Counted from the first letter of the stretch, positions 47,047 through 57,092 are shown. The stretch: 64,000 bases of DNA from Lachnospiraceae bacterium (GCA_017483735.1 JAFUVF010000039.1:17974-81973); one strand, 5' to 3'. Notes: generated by a model not told the origin, from the letters alone. Numbers and translations are program-made.

Positions 47047-48159
47047 ATGGCAAGTTTATCACTTAAGAACATCTACAAGAAGTATCCCAACGGCTTCGAG
47101 GCTGTTAAGGATTTCAACCTCGAAATCGCTGATCAGGAGTTCATCATCTTCGTAGGTCCCTCCGGTTGTGGAAAGTCCACCACCCTTCGTATGATAGCAG
47201 GACTTGAGGACATCTCCTCCGGAGAGTTAAAGATTGGTGACAGGGTTGTGAATGATGTAGAGCCCAAGGACAGAGATATCGCAATGGTATTCCAGAACTA
47301 CGCTCTGTATCCTCATATGTCCGTGTATGATAATATGGCATTCGGACTTAAGCTCCGCAAGGTTCCCAAGGATCAGATAGACAAGATGGTTAAGGAAGCA
47401 GCAAAGATTCTTGACCTTACAAAGCTCCTCGACAGAAAGCCTAAGGCTCTCTCCGGTGGACAGAGACAGCGTGTTGCCATGGGACGTGCTATCGTGCGTA
47501 ACCCTAAGGTATTCCTTATGGACGAGCCTCTTTCCAACCTCGATGCAAAGCTTCGTGTACAGATGAGAATCGAGATTGCAAAGCTTCACCAGAGACTGGG
47601 TACCACCATCATCTACGTTACCCACGACCAGACCGAGGCTATGACCCTTGGCGACAGAATCGTTGTTATGAAGGACGGTGTTGTTCAGCAGGTTGACACT
47701 CCTCAGAACCTTTATGAGAAGCCCGCTAACCTCTTCGTTGCAGGCTTCATGGGATCTCCTCAGATGAACTTCCTTGATGCAACTGTTAAGGTAGCAGGGG
47801 ATGTTGCTAATCTTGAGATCGCAGGAAAGAGCATGCCTCTTCCTCCCGCAAAGTCCAAGAAGCTCATTGAGGGCGGCTATGATGGAAAGGTTGTTACCTT
47901 CGGTGTTCGTCCCGAGGATGTATATGATTCCGAGATGTTCATTGAGACCTCTCCCCAGTCTGTATTCGAGTCCACCGTTAAGGTATATGAGCTCCTCGGT
48001 GCAGAGGTTTATCTGTACTTTGATCTCGAAGAGTTCCCTATTACCGCAAGAGTTGACTCCAGAACCAACTCCAGACCCGGCGACAAGATCAGATTTGCTC
48101 TTGATACCGAGAAGATCCACGTATTTGACAAGGAGACCGAGAAGGTTATTACCAACTAG
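47047..48159 (+). CDS. Multiple-sugar ABC transporter ATP-binding protein (MsmX/UgpC type)
   Basis: The 370-residue ATPase has Walker A GPSGCGKST, signature LSGGQRQRVAMGRA, Walker B VFLMDEPLSNLDAK and H-loop THDQTEAM. A C-terminal TOBE domain (about 240-360) is typical of MsmX/MalK. Such ATPases are shared by several carbohydrate importers encoded elsewhere, consistent with the absence of permease genes here. Codon choice looks strongly biased to a preferred set, suggesting high expression. AAAGGAG precedes the ATG, and a palindromic operator candidate lies upstream. Confidence 0.93.
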   Translation: MASLSLKNIYKKYPNGFEAVKDFNLEIADQEFIIFVGPSGCGKSTTLRMIAGLEDISSGELKIGDRVVNDVEPKDRDIAMVFQNYALYPHMSVYDNMAFGLKLRKVPKDQIDKMVKEAAKILDLTKLLDRKPKALSGGQRQRVAMGRAIVRNPKVFLMDEPLSNLDAKLRVQMRIEIAKLHQRLGTTIIYVTHDQTEAMTLGDRIVVMKDGVVQQVDTPQNLYEKPANLFVAGFMGSPQMNFLDATVKVAGDVANLEIAGKSMPLPPAKSKKLIEGGYDGKVVTFGVRPEDVYDSEMFIETSPQSVFESTVKVYELLGAEVYLYFDLEEFPITARVDSRTNSRPGDKIRFALDTEKIHVFDKETEKVITN

Positions 48160-48166
48160 TCCGAGG

Positions 48167-48196
48167 TTGAACGGTTTTAGGAAAATATGTTATAAT
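48167..48196 (+). promoter_or_regulatory. Promoter of the PucR-type regulator gene
   Basis: TTGAAC (48167-48172) and TATAAT (48191-48196) are 18 bases apart. The predicted start of transcription falls within the terminator hairpin of the upstream gene. Confidence 0.6.
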
Positions 48197-48198
48197 AG

Positions 48199-48227
48199 CG
48201 GGGAAGTCCATAGGGCTTCCCCGTTTT
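48199..48227 (+). terminator. Rho-independent terminator after the MsmX-like gene
   Basis: CGGGGAAG (48199-48206) pairs perfectly with CTTCCCCG (48216-48223) across a 9-base loop, followed by TTTTAT. It lies 39 bases after the stop codon. Confidence 0.85.
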
Positions 48228-48258
48228 ATATGTTGATAAGGTATAGAGGAGACAGGGT

Positions 48259-49296
48259 ATGATATCAAATGCTGTGGTCAATAAATGTATTGATGAGATT
48301 AGGGAGATATCCCATATGGAGATAGAGCTCTATGACCCCACGGACGAGAAGGTAAAGGGCTTTATGGAGTCCGAAGCCGACTCCCAGAATGTAGGGGGGA
48401 AGCACCTCTTTAAGGTAATGAATGAGGAAGAGGTGCTGTATGTATTAGAGACCGGCGGAGACGGTGCGGATGCATATATGGTGGGAAGACTTGCCACAGC
48501 GGAGCTGAAGCATCTCATCATTGCTTACAGAGACAGGGTGGATCATGACAATTTCTATCAGAATCTGATACTTGACAATCTGCTTTTGGTTGATATATAC
48601 AACCGGGCGAAGAAGCTTCATATAGAGGCAGTAAGAGACCGTGTGGTATTTCTGGTGGAGGCAAAGAAAGGAAATGACGGTGCCGTCAGAGAAATATTGA
48701 AGAGCATGTTCTCAGCACAGTCGGGGGATGTGGTAACCGCTGTCGATGAGGAAAATATCATTGTAATAAAGAGCCTTCAGGAAAAATATGATGCGGAGGA
48801 GCTCATGGAGGAGGCGGAGTCCATAGTGACAATGCTGAATACCGAGGCTATGGTAAGTGTGAGAGTATCCTACGGAAATGTGGTGGCGGAGCTTAAGGAC
48901 GTTTCGAAATCCTACAAGGAAGCAAAGATGGCCATGGATGTAGGAAAGATATTTTACGCCGACAGGGATGTGACATCCTATGCTTCATTGGGTATAGGCA
49001 GACTCATATACCAGCTTCCGGAAAATCTGTGCAGAGTTTTCATAGACGAGATATTCGGAGATAACATACCGGACGATCTGGATGAGGAAACTCTTATAAC
49101 CATAAACAAGTTTTTTGAGAATAATCTCAATATTTCAGAGACATCAAGGCAGCTATTCATACACAGAAACACCCTGGTTTACCGTATAGAAAAGCTGCAG
49201 AAGGAAACGGGGCTTGACCTTCGGAATTTTGATGATGCGATGGTGTTCAAGATCGCATTGATGGTTGTGAATTATATCAATCGGCAGACCCCCTGA
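48259..49296 (+). CDS. PucR/CdaR-type transcriptional regulator
   Basis: The 345-residue protein ends with the PucR-family helix-turn-helix (INKFFENNLNISETSRQLFIHRNTLVYRIEKLQKETGLDLRNF, about 285-330, given here as its signature region). It is preceded by a GGDEF-like, non-catalytic central domain (VSVRVSYGNVVAELKDVSKSYKEA) and an N-terminal sensory part. CdaR-like members respond to sugar acids or metabolites. Its position behind the MsmX-like ATPase suggests, but does not prove, control of carbohydrate uptake. Its stop abuts the 3' end of the convergent SRP RNA gene. Confidence 0.8.
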   Translation: MISNAVVNKCIDEIREISHMEIELYDPTDEKVKGFMESEADSQNVGGKHLFKVMNEEEVLYVLETGGDGADAYMVGRLATAELKHLIIAYRDRVDHDNFYQNLILDNLLLVDIYNRAKKLHIEAVRDRVVFLVEAKKGNDGAVREILKSMFSAQSGDVVTAVDEENIIVIKSLQEKYDAEELMEEAESIVTMLNTEAMVSVRVSYGNVVAELKDVSKSYKEAKMAMDVGKIFYADRDVTSYASLGIGRLIYQLPENLCRVFIDEIFGDNIPDDLDEETLITINKFFENNLNISETSRQLFIHRNTLVYRIEKLQKETGLDLRNFDDAMVFKIALMVVNYINRQTP

Positions 49297-49297
49297 A

Positions 49298-49415
49298 CCG
49301 GAGCCCCTGCGGCGCCTGAGAATTCCCTCTTAGTGCTGCTTCGTTCCCGACCTGACACGGTTCGTGGGCACTCACCGCGCAGGACCGGAACAGGAAGCCT
49401 GCCGACGGATACAAT
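49298..49415 (-). ncRNA. ffs: Small signal recognition particle RNA
   Basis: On the minus strand the segment contains the conserved SRP domain-IV core GTGTCAGGTCGGGAACGAAG followed by CAGCACTAAG. The flanking arms CCGGTCCTGCG (from 49387 down) and CGCAGGGGCTCCGG (ending at 49298) pair to close the helix. The mature RNA is probably about 90-115 bases, the short type without an Alu domain. It partners the Ffh protein in membrane targeting. A consensus promoter lies immediately upstream. The exact ends are estimates. Confidence 0.9.
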
Positions 49416-49424
49416 CATTAGTAT

Positions 49425-49453
49425 AATATAGCGGATTAACCTGTGTTTGTCAA
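49425..49453 (-). promoter_or_regulatory. Promoter of the SRP RNA gene
   Basis: On the minus strand TTGACA (49453-49448) and TATATT (49430-49425) are separated by 17 bases. This near-consensus promoter points into the SRP RNA, as expected for an abundant stable RNA. Confidence 0.85.
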
Positions 49454-49469
49454 ATAAGTTTATCGTTTT

Positions 49470-49985
49470 ATGAAGGAATACACCACTGACGAAAAGTATA
49501 TGAGAGAGGCCCTAAAGCAGGCGAAAAAAGCCTATAATCTCGGGGAGGTGCCCATAGGCTGCGTCATCGTCCATGATGGCAGGATAATAGGGCGAGGATA
49601 CAACCGCAGGAATACGGACAAAAGCACCCTTGCCCATGCAGAGATTTCCGCAATAAAGAAGGCAAGCAGATACATTGGAGACTGGCGGCTGGAGGACTGT
49701 ACAATATACGTCACGCTGGAGCCCTGTCAGATGTGTGCGGGAGCCATAGTGCAGGCCAGAATACAAAGATGCGTCATCGGAACCAGATCCCTCAAGGCGG
49801 GCTGCGCAGGCTCGATACTGGATATTCTGGGCAATAACGAATTCAATCATCAGGTTGAGGTAGTAAACGATATCCTTCCTGAGGAATGCAGCGGAATATT
49901 GAAAAAATTTTTTGCGGAGCTGAGGATTCGCAACAGGAATGAGAAAATGGCGGAAAAATCACAAAAAGCAACAGATTGTCTATAA
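49470..49985 (+). CDS. tadA: tRNA-specific adenosine deaminase TadA
   Basis: The 171-residue zinc deaminase converts A34 to inosine in tRNA-Arg. The catalytic motifs are HAEISAIKKASRYIG (zinc His and proton-shuttling Glu) and PCQMCAGAIVQAR (two zinc Cys). The length is normal with a short basic tail. tadA next to the SRP RNA gene is a common Firmicutes neighbourhood, here in divergent orientation. The ribosome site is weak, and ATG 49500 is a possible alternative start. Confidence 0.94.
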   Translation: MKEYTTDEKYMREALKQAKKAYNLGEVPIGCVIVHDGRIIGRGYNRRNTDKSTLAHAEISAIKKASRYIGDWRLEDCTIYVTLEPCQMCAGAIVQARIQRCVIGTRSLKAGCAGSILDILGNNEFNHQVEVVNDILPEECSGILKKFFAELRIRNRNEKMAEKSQKATDCL

Positions 49986-50036
49986 TGAAAACATATGATA
50001 TAATAACGTGGCAGCGGTTTCGTCAACGAAATTGCT
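49976..50036 (+). promoter_or_regulatory. Promoter and leader hairpin of glgP
   Basis: TTGTCT (49976-49981), a 17-base spacer and an extended -10, TGATATAAT ending at 50004, form a strong promoter overlapping the end of tadA. The 5' leader contains a 10-base-pair hairpin (50013-50022 with 50027-50036, loop TCAA) ahead of the ribosome site AATGGAGG. Confidence 0.7.
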
Positions 50037-50078
50037 AAAGCTCGTATGAGAGGCATTTGGTAGAAATGGAGGCAGAAA

Positions 50079-52349
50079 ATGAATCTTGAACAGGAACTTA
50101 ATGAGATAACGGGAAGGATGTTTGGAAAGAACATTGCGGCATGCAGTACGCCCCTGCTTTACAATGCGCTGATGGTTCTCGCAAAGGAACGCATGAGCGC
50201 ACACCCCGTGATAAAGGGCGATAGAAAACTATATTACATATCCATGGAGTTTCTTATCGGGAAGCTTCTCTCCAACAATCTGATAAATCTTGGACTCTAT
50301 GACGAGGTAAAGGAGGTTCTCAAGGAGAACGGACATACCCTTTCGGAGATAGAGGAGCATGAGCCGGAGCCGTCTCTGGGTAACGGAGGACTTGGCAGGC
50401 TTGCGGCATGCTTTCTCGATTCCATAGCGACCTTAGGACTTCCCGGGGACGGCATAGGCTTGAATTATCACTTTGGGCTTTTCAAGCAGGTGTTCAAGGA
50501 TAATTTGCAGAAGGCGGAGAAGAATGACTGGATAGAGCACGATTCCTGGCTTAATATGACGGATACATCCTTTACTGTGGAGTTTGGAAAGGGGAAGGTG
50601 GTCTCGAAACTTTATGACATGGATGTCATAGGATATAAGGCAGGAAAGAATAAGCTTCATCTCTTTGATATAGAATCCATAGACGAGGAGCTGGTGGAGG
50701 ACGGCATAGACTTTGACAAGGAGGATATAGAGCACAATCTCACGCTCTTCCTTTATCCCGATGATTCCGACAAGGCGGGGAATCTCCTTCGTATCTATCA
50801 GGAATATTTTATGGTTTCAAACGGCGCACAGCTCATCCTTAAGGAGGAGAAGGCTTTAGGGCACGACCTTCATAAGCTTAATGAGCATGTGGCGATACAG
50901 ATAAATGATACGCACCCCACAATGGTTATTCCGGAGCTAATCAGACTCCTTACAGAGAATGAGGGACTCGCTATGGACGAGGCTATAGATATAGTCTCAA
51001 GGACCTGTGCATACACAAATCACACTATTCTTGCGGAAGCGTTGGAGAAGTGGCCTCTGGAATATCTCGAGGAAGTGGTGCCGCAGCTCGTTCCCATTAT
51101 CAAGGAGCTGGATGCTAGGGTCAAAAAGAGCTATAAGGACAAGACCGTGCACATTATCGACAAGGACAAGAAAGTGCACATGGCTCATATTGACATCCAT
51201 TACGGTTACAGCGTAAACGGCGTTGCTGCCATACATACGGAGATATTAAAGAATACCGAGCTCAACAATTTCTACAAGCTTTATCCGGAGAAGTTCAACA
51301 ACAAGACCAACGGCATTACCTTCAGAAGATGGCTTCTTTCCTGCAATCATGAGCTTGCAGATTTCCTTTCGGAAACCATTGGGGACGGCTTCAAGTCCGA
51401 AGCAAATGAGCTTGAAAAGCTTTTGAAATTCGAAAATGATGAGAATGTGCTGAACCGCCTCGAGGAGATCAAGCGCACCAAGAAGGAAGAGGTATCCGCA
51501 TATATCAAGGAGAAGGAGGGCGTGGAGCTCAACCCCGACTCCATATTTGACATACAGGTAAAACGTCTGCACGAGTACAAGCGGCAGCAGATGAATGCGC
51601 TCTATATCATCCACAAATATCTGGAGATAAAGGGCGGAAAGAAGCCGGTAAGACCCATTACCTTCATATTCGGAGCAAAGGCGGCGCCGGCGTATGTCAT
51701 CGCACAGGATATCATCCATCTGATTCTTGTGCTTGAAAAGATTGTAAATAATGACCCTGATGTAAACAAGTATATGAAGGTGCTTATGGTGGAGAATTAT
51801 AATGTGGCATATGCGGAGAAGCTTATTCCCGCCTGCGACATTTCTGAGCAGATATCCCTTGCCAGCAAGGAAGCCTCCGGCACCGGAAATATGAAATTTA
51901 TGCTGAACGGCGCAGTGACATTGGGAACCTCCGACGGAGCAAATGTTGAGATACATGAGCTGGTTGGGGATGACAATATATATATCTTCGGAGAGAAGGC
52001 GGACACAGTAATAAAACATTACGAGAAGGCGGATTATGTCTCGAAGGATTACTATGAGAAGAGCCCCGTCATAAAGGAAGCTGTGGACTTCATTGTGGGG
52101 AATCAGGCTCTCAAGGTGGGACATAAGGAGAACCTTCGCAGATTGCACAAGGAGCTTTTAAATAAGGATTGGTTTATGACGCTATTGGATCTGGAGGACT
52201 ATATTAAGGTCAAGGATAAAGTGTTCTCCGACTATGAGGACAGGCTCAAATGGAAGAAGATGATGCTTAACAATATCGCAAAGGCAGGCTTCTTCTCCTC
52301 TGACAGAACCATAGAGGAGTACAACAGAGACATCTGGAAGCTTAGATAA
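50079..52349 (+). CDS. glgP: Glycogen/starch/alpha-glucan phosphorylase
   Basis: The 756-residue GT35 enzyme releases glucose-1-phosphate from glycogen. Hallmarks are [57 protein letters not shown] and the PLP-lysine motif [20 protein letters not shown]. It is slightly shorter than the enterobacterial enzyme (about 800), as often in clostridia. It has its own promoter. No other glycogen genes are in the window. Confidence 0.96.
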   Translation: MNLEQELNEITGRMFGKNIAACSTPLLYNALMVLAKERMSAHPVIKGDRKLYYISMEFLIGKLLSNNLINLGLYDEVKEVLKENGHTLSEIEEHEPEPSLGNGGLGRLAACFLDSIATLGLPGDGIGLNYHFGLFKQVFKDNLQKAEKNDWIEHDSWLNMTDTSFTVEFGKGKVVSKLYDMDVIGYKAGKNKLHLFDIESIDEELVEDGIDFDKEDIEHNLTLFLYPDDSDKAGNLLRIYQEYFMVSNGAQLILKEEKALGHDLHKLNEHVAIQINDTHPTMVIPELIRLLTENEGLAMDEAIDIVSRTCAYTNHTILAEALEKWPLEYLEEVVPQLVPIIKELDARVKKSYKDKTVHIIDKDKKVHMAHIDIHYGYSVNGVAAIHTEILKNTELNNFYKLYPEKFNNKTNGITFRRWLLSCNHELADFLSETIGDGFKSEANELEKLLKFENDENVLNRLEEIKRTKKEEVSAYIKEKEGVELNPDSIFDIQVKRLHEYKRQQMNALYIIHKYLEIKGGKKPVRPITFIFGAKAAPAYVIAQDIIHLILVLEKIVNNDPDVNKYMKVLMVENYNVAYAEKLIPACDISEQISLASKEASGTGNMKFMLNGAVTLGTSDGANVEIHELVGDDNIYIFGEKADTVIKHYEKADYVSKDYYEKSPVIKEAVDFIVGNQALKVGHKENLRRLHKELLNKDWFMTLLDLEDYIKVKDKVFSDYEDRLKWKKMMLNNIAKAGFFSSDRTIEEYNRDIWKLR

Positions 52350-52372
52350 AGGAATTTCACAGGGACAAGGCG

Positions 52373-53497
52373 TTGATAAAACGTAAATTTGTAAGTACCA
52401 GACAACTTAAGGAAGGAATGAAGATCGATCAGGCGATCGTCGACAAGACGGGGCGTGCCCTCATAGAGAGGGGTGCGTTCCTTGACGATTTCCATATCGA
52501 ATATCTGGCGCAGAAGGGTGTAAACGGCATATACATTCAGGAGGGCGATGAGGAAGACCCGGAGGAGATCAATGCGGAGATTGCCGCTCTCGAAAAAAAT
52601 ATGCCCAAATATACCAGAGAGCTCATCGAAAAGGAGCGTGTTGAGGACAGGTCGAAGGTAACCATCTCCGAAAGTGTGAAAAAGCAGGTGGGAGAGGGAG
52701 TCCAATATCTGTTCAACAATACGAATGATGATGAGCATTTCGCAGAGAGCACGGAGAATGTGTCGAAGGAGCTGATGCATGCGGTGCTCGACAATGATGC
52801 CGTAGCCTTCGATATAAATATGCTTAAGGTCAGCGATGAGTACACCTTCAAGCACAGTGTGGATGTTGCCACCGTGGCAATGATAATCGGCAAGAATTAC
52901 GGCCTCGTAAGAGACCAGATACACGATATCGGGGTGGCAGGTCTTCTGCATGATCTGGGGAAGACCAAGATTCCTGGAGCGGTATTGAATAAGCCCGCAA
53001 AGCTTGATGAAAATGAGTTTGCATTGATGAAGCAGCATTCGCTTTTCGGATTCCAGATATTAAAGGACAAGCAGGAATTCAATGAAGACATAATGCGGGG
53101 AGTGCTGCAGCACCATGAGAAGATAAACGGAAGCGGATATCCTCTGGGAGTCGGTGCCACGAAGATACATACCTACGCAAAGATCATATCCGTGGCGGAT
53201 GTGTATGATGCCCTTGTCACAGCCAGACCCTACAAGAGCGCATTTACCGCAAGAGAGGCCATAGAAATGATAATGGCGATGACCGGGGATTTGGAGATGA
53301 AGGCGATGCACAGCTTTTTAAGCTCGGTGGTGCTCTACCCTGTGGACAGCGTTGTAAAGCTTTCAAACGGCGAGTACTGCAAGGTTGTAAAGAATGACCC
53401 GGCATATGCCTTAAGACCCACGGTTGTGGGGATGAAGACGGGCAGGCTCTACGATCTGGCAAATGATGTGAAGTGTACTAATCTTATAATCGGATAG
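52373..53497 (+). CDS. HD-GYP domain cyclic-di-GMP phosphodiesterase
   Basis: The 374-residue protein has an N-terminal DUF3391-like segment (about 1-100) and an HD-GYP domain (about 155-310). Its motifs are HSVDVATVAMIIG, LLHDLGKTKIP, HHEKINGSGYPLG and ADVYDALVTARPYK, so the HD and GYP residues are complete. It is predicted to hydrolyse cyclic-di-GMP in the cytoplasm. It starts with TTG at 52373. A second HD-GYP protein is encoded 490 bases downstream, followed by polysaccharide genes, suggesting local c-di-GMP control of surface glycans. Confidence 0.88.
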   Translation: MIKRKFVSTRQLKEGMKIDQAIVDKTGRALIERGAFLDDFHIEYLAQKGVNGIYIQEGDEEDPEEINAEIAALEKNMPKYTRELIEKERVEDRSKVTISESVKKQVGEGVQYLFNNTNDDEHFAESTENVSKELMHAVLDNDAVAFDINMLKVSDEYTFKHSVDVATVAMIIGKNYGLVRDQIHDIGVAGLLHDLGKTKIPGAVLNKPAKLDENEFALMKQHSLFGFQILKDKQEFNEDIMRGVLQHHEKINGSGYPLGVGATKIHTYAKIISVADVYDALVTARPYKSAFTAREAIEMIMAMTGDLEMKAMHSFLSSVVLYPVDSVVKLSNGEYCKVVKNDPAYALRPTVVGMKTGRLYDLANDVKCTNLIIG

Positions 53498-53505
53498 ATT
53501 GTGAA

Positions 53506-53961
53506 ATGGGCGTATTCGGCAGTGTGACGTTTAATAAAAAAAAGTCGGAGAGAAATCTCGAAAAAATGAAGTTTTTTTTCGAGGATGAGTCAGAGGACAA
53601 TAAGGATTTTGAACTGGTTTACGGCTTCTACCACGGAAGCGGCGATTCGAATTTCGGATACAAGGGAATGGTGGTGGCCTTCAGGGAGAGCGACAGCACC
53701 CTTACGGTAATAGATACGGACAGCAATTTTGAAGAAAACTATGGGGTTCATACCTACCATCCCGGAGACTTCAAAAAGGTAAAGCGGAATAATTCGGGAC
53801 AATATCTGTTCTTTATGGAGAAGGATCTCTTTACTCCCACGGAATGTCTGGAGATAAGGGATATATATGAGGATGAACAGATATTCCCATATCTGGAGCA
53901 GAGAGAGAAGCTTAGACTTTTTGATGATTTTTTTGATAATTTCAAAAAGAAGGTAAAGTAA
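53506..53961 (+). CDS. Hypothetical acidic protein between two HD-GYP genes
   Basis: The 151-residue soluble protein is acidic and aromatic-rich with no signal peptide or membrane segment (KFFFEDESEDNKDFELVYGFYHGSGDSNFGYKGMV is its recognisable core, split here only as a landmark at residues 23-57). I recognise no family. It starts 8 bases after the first HD-GYP gene and ends 23 bases before the response-regulator gene, so it belongs to the same operon and may be a partner in that signalling pathway. Confidence 0.7.
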   Translation: MGVFGSVTFNKKKSERNLEKMKFFFEDESEDNKDFELVYGFYHGSGDSNFGYKGMVVAFRESDSTLTVIDTDSNFEENYGVHTYHPGDFKKVKRNNSGQYLFFMEKDLFTPTECLEIRDIYEDEQIFPYLEQREKLRLFDDFFDNFKKKVK

Positions 53962-53984
53962 ACGCTGAGCAGGGAGGATGAAAT

Positions 53985-55736
53985 ATGGCAAAAGCAAGCG
54001 GTACAAAGAACGAAGTTAAATCCGTCATACTGATCGTTGACGATGATGACGTAGTGGGAAAGACCGCCAAAAAGATCCTGGGGAGCGACTATAAGGTGGA
54101 GCTCTGCAGGGATGGGAAGACAGCCCTTGATATGGCGAAAAACTCGATTCCGGATCTCATACTTCTGGATGTATATATGCCGGATGTGAGCGGCTTTGAC
54201 GTGATAAAGTCGCTTAAAAAGAACGCCATAACCTCGGATATCCCCGTGGTATTTATGACTGCGGACGAGGATGAGGACACGGAGATAAAGGGCTTTGCCG
54301 CAGGGGCATCCGACTTCATAAGAAAGCCCTTTGTAGCAGAAGTGCTGCGGCAGAGGGTAAAGAGGATCATCCGGTTAGAGCATCTGCAGAAGAACCTTGA
54401 GGCAGAGGTCAGCGCCCAGACAGAGAGGATAGAGAAGATTTCCAAGGAGGTCATGATTGCACTTTCAGGCACCGTGGATGCGAAGGATCACTACACCAAT
54501 GGACACTCGGGAAGAGTCGCCAAGTATTCCGCAGAGATAGCCAGACGTATGGGGAAGAGCCATCAGGAGCAGAACGAGATATTCCAGATGGGGCTTCTTC
54601 ATGACATTGGAAAGATAGGCGTTTCGGAGAACATCATCAACAAGAAGGGCAGACTTTCGGATGATGAGTATGCACAGATAAAGAATCATCCCTCCATAGG
54701 CTATGAGATATTGAAGAATATAACTGCGCTGCCAGGGCTTGCCATCGGTGCGAGATGGCATCATGAGAGATTTGACGGAAGAGGTTATCCCGATGGTCTC
54801 TCCGGCACGGATATTCCAGAAGAAGCCAGGATTATCGGTATTGCGGATGCATATGATGCAATGACCTCATACCGTGCATACTCCGGCGTGCGTCCCCAGA
54901 TGGAGGTGCGTGCGGAGATAGAGAGATGTATGGGAAGCCAGTTCGATCCCGACATCGCGAAATATATGCTGGATATGATAGATGAGGACAAGAATTATGA
55001 TATGTGTGAGAAGCTCCGTGTTGTCAATGACGAGGACTATCATAGCATTCTTGGAGATTCCTCCGTTCCGGAGAGCGTTGTGACGGCAGCAGGAGTTTCC
55101 ACAGGCACAGTATCTCCCGTGGTTGCCGAAAAGTCGGAGGCATGGCCCGCATGGCTGGAGAGCCTGCCCGGCGTGGACGTGAACGAAGGCGTGAAGAGCT
55201 GTGGCTCCATATCCGGATATATGGACACGTTGAAGATATTCTATGATTCTATAGACAAGAGAGCTGACGAGATAGAGCAATTCTACAATGACAGAGATTG
55301 GAACAATTATATCATCAAGGTTCATGCCCTGAAGAGCTCCACCCATATCATCGGCATCATAGAGATGTCGAATCTCGCAAGGGAGCTTGAAAATGCGGCA
55401 AAGAAGAAGAATATCCCGGTGGTAAAGATAGGAACCAATGCACTCTTAAAGGAATACAGGGAGCTTAAGGATATGCTCTCTCCCATTGCGGCCTACAAGA
55501 AGGGGACTGCAAAGAAGGGCGAGAAAAAGCTGGATAAGAAGCGTCTCGAAGAGGCATATTCCTCCATACTGGAGCTTGCGGTAAACTATGATTTCGACAG
55601 CGTAGAGGCGATATTAAATTCGCTTTCGGAGTACAAGCTCACAAAGAAGGAGGAAACCGTAGTAAAGAAGATTCGCACATGTATGGACGATCTGGACTGG
55701 AACGGTGTACAGGCGGCAATAAAGGGAAGAAAGTGA
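53985..55736 (+). CDS. Response regulator-HD-GYP-HPt hybrid protein
   Basis: The 583-residue protein has a receiver domain (about 13-130) with phospho-acceptor Asp62 in LILLDVYMPDVSG. An HD-GYP phosphodiesterase domain (about 155-345) carries HDIGKIGVSE and HHERFDGRGYPDG. An HPt-like four-helix region holds His447 in VHALKSSTHIIG. A helical tail completes it. It therefore can receive phosphate at two points and probably degrades c-di-GMP. No histidine kinase is adjacent. It is followed 4 bases later by fdtA. Confidence 0.88.
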   Translation: MAKASGTKNEVKSVILIVDDDDVVGKTAKKILGSDYKVELCRDGKTALDMAKNSIPDLILLDVYMPDVSGFDVIKSLKKNAITSDIPVVFMTADEDEDTEIKGFAAGASDFIRKPFVAEVLRQRVKRIIRLEHLQKNLEAEVSAQTERIEKISKEVMIALSGTVDAKDHYTNGHSGRVAKYSAEIARRMGKSHQEQNEIFQMGLLHDIGKIGVSENIINKKGRLSDDEYAQIKNHPSIGYEILKNITALPGLAIGARWHHERFDGRGYPDGLSGTDIPEEARIIGIADAYDAMTSYRAYSGVRPQMEVRAEIERCMGSQFDPDIAKYMLDMIDEDKNYDMCEKLRVVNDEDYHSILGDSSVPESVVTAAGVSTGTVSPVVAEKSEAWPAWLESLPGVDVNEGVKSCGSISGYMDTLKIFYDSIDKRADEIEQFYNDRDWNNYIIKVHALKSSTHIIGIIEMSNLARELENAAKKKNIPVVKIGTNALLKEYRELKDMLSPIAAYKKGTAKKGEKKLDKKRLEEAYSSILELAVNYDFDSVEAILNSLSEYKLTKKEETVVKKIRTCMDDLDWNGVQAAIKGRK

Positions 55737-55740
55737 GAAT

Positions 55741-56160
55741 ATGCTACAGGAAGAGACATACAAGCTGTTAGAATTTAAAGAATACGGCGATGAGCGAGGA
55801 AATCTTGTGGTTGCAGAGGGATCAGGCTTTGATATCCCCTTCGACATAAGGAGAGTGTTCTATATGTCGGGCTCGGATCCCGACATAAAGAGGGGAAACC
55901 ATGCCAACCGATACACGAAGTTCGTGCTGATAAATGTCAGTGGTTCCAGTAAGGTTCTGGTGGATGATGGTACAAAAAAGGAAATAGTTGTTCTGGACAA
56001 GCCGAGGATGGGGCTGTATCTGGGACCTATGGTATGGAAGGAAATGTATGATTTCTCGCCGGATTCTGTACTTCTGGTGCTTGCAAGTGAACACTATATA
56101 GAGAGCGAATACATCAGGGATTATGATGCATTCGTTAAAGAGGTAAACAAGGGCAGATGA
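55741..56160 (+). CDS. fdtA: dTDP-4-dehydro-6-deoxyglucose 3,4-ketoisomerase (FdtA/WxcM-like cupin)
   Basis: The 139-residue cupin has the family pattern DERGNLVVAEG, DIRRVFYMSG, RGNHANRYTKFVLINVSGS and WKEMYDFSPDSVLLVLASEHY. FdtA moves the keto group from C4 to C3 so that FdtB can aminate C3. The fdtB-like gene lies one gene downstream. The dTDP-glucose pathway genes rmlA/rmlB that would supply the substrate are not in the window. Confidence 0.85.
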   Translation: MLQEETYKLLEFKEYGDERGNLVVAEGSGFDIPFDIRRVFYMSGSDPDIKRGNHANRYTKFVLINVSGSSKVLVDDGTKKEIVVLDKPRMGLYLGPMVWKEMYDFSPDSVLLVLASEHYIESEYIRDYDAFVKEVNKGR

Positions 56161-57089
56161 GTAAGCTTTCCATAGTTGTGCCGGTATATTATAATTCTGA
56201 TACATTGGAGCTCCTCTATGAGGATATGAAAGAAAAGGTGCTCCCCAAGCTCCCTGAGTATGAGATAGTGTTTGTGGATGACGGCTCCGGGGACAATTCC
56301 TGGGAGATAATGAATTCCATAGCAAAGAGGGATTCCAATGTAGTCTGCACGAAGCTGTCCAAAAATTTTGGAGAGCATGCGGCAATCCTTGCGGGATTGT
56401 CGGTATGCACGGGGGACTGCGCAGTCACGAAGCAGGCGGATCTGCAGGAGGACTCCACCCTCATTCTGGATATGTATGAGAGCTGGAAAAAGGGAAATAA
56501 GGTGGTTTTAGCGGTAAGGGGTGCAAGGGATGAGAATCCTGTGAAGAAATTTTTTGCAGGCTGCTACTATTTCCTTGTGAGAAAGACCATCAACAAAAAT
56601 ATGCCCGCAGGAGGCTGTGACTGCTATCTTCTTGACAGGCAGGTCATAAAGGTCATTGAGATGATGGACGAAAAAAATTCATCCCTGACACTGCAGGTAA
56701 TGTGGGTGGGCTTTAAGACTGATATGATCTATTTCCACAGAAAGGACAGAGAGGTGGGGAAATCCCGCTGGACTCTCGCAAAAAAGGTCAAGCTGGTCAT
56801 AGATTCAATGATGAGCTTCACATATTTTCCCATCAGATTTATGGCAACGCTGGGGTTTTTGTTTGATATTGCATCGCTCATCGGGATTATCATGGTGCTG
56901 AAGGAGAAATTTACCACAGGAGTTCCCATAGCGGGCTATGCGTCCCTTATGTGCGTTGTGCTCTTCTCTTTCGGGCTTATATTCATTATGCTTGCGATAC
57001 TTGGGGAATATATCTGGAGGACGTTGGAGGAATCCAGAAACCGTCCGCCCTTTATAATAGACGAGGTCAGAAAGAATAAAGAGGAATAG
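56157..57089 (+). CDS. Polyisoprenyl-phosphate sugar glycosyltransferase (GT2, GtrB/ArnC-like)
   Basis: The 310-residue protein has a GT-A domain (LSIVVPVYYNSDTLELLYED, VFVDDGSGDNSWEIM, KQADLQEDSTLILDM) and two C-terminal membrane helices (about 230-300). This is the layout of enzymes that load a sugar onto undecaprenyl phosphate. It overlaps fdtA by 4 bases and precedes fdtB by 3. It probably loads a 3-amino-3,6-dideoxyhexose, or another sugar, for export to the surface. Confidence 0.88.
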   Translation: MSKLSIVVPVYYNSDTLELLYEDMKEKVLPKLPEYEIVFVDDGSGDNSWEIMNSIAKRDSNVVCTKLSKNFGEHAAILAGLSVCTGDCAVTKQADLQEDSTLILDMYESWKKGNKVVLAVRGARDENPVKKFFAGCYYFLVRKTINKNMPAGGCDCYLLDRQVIKVIEMMDEKNSSLTLQVMWVGFKTDMIYFHRKDREVGKSRWTLAKKVKLVIDSMMSFTYFPIRFMATLGFLFDIASLIGIIMVLKEKFTTGVPIAGYASLMCVVLFSFGLIFIMLAILGEYIWRTLEESRNRPPFIIDEVRKNKEE

Positions 57090-57092
57090 AAA

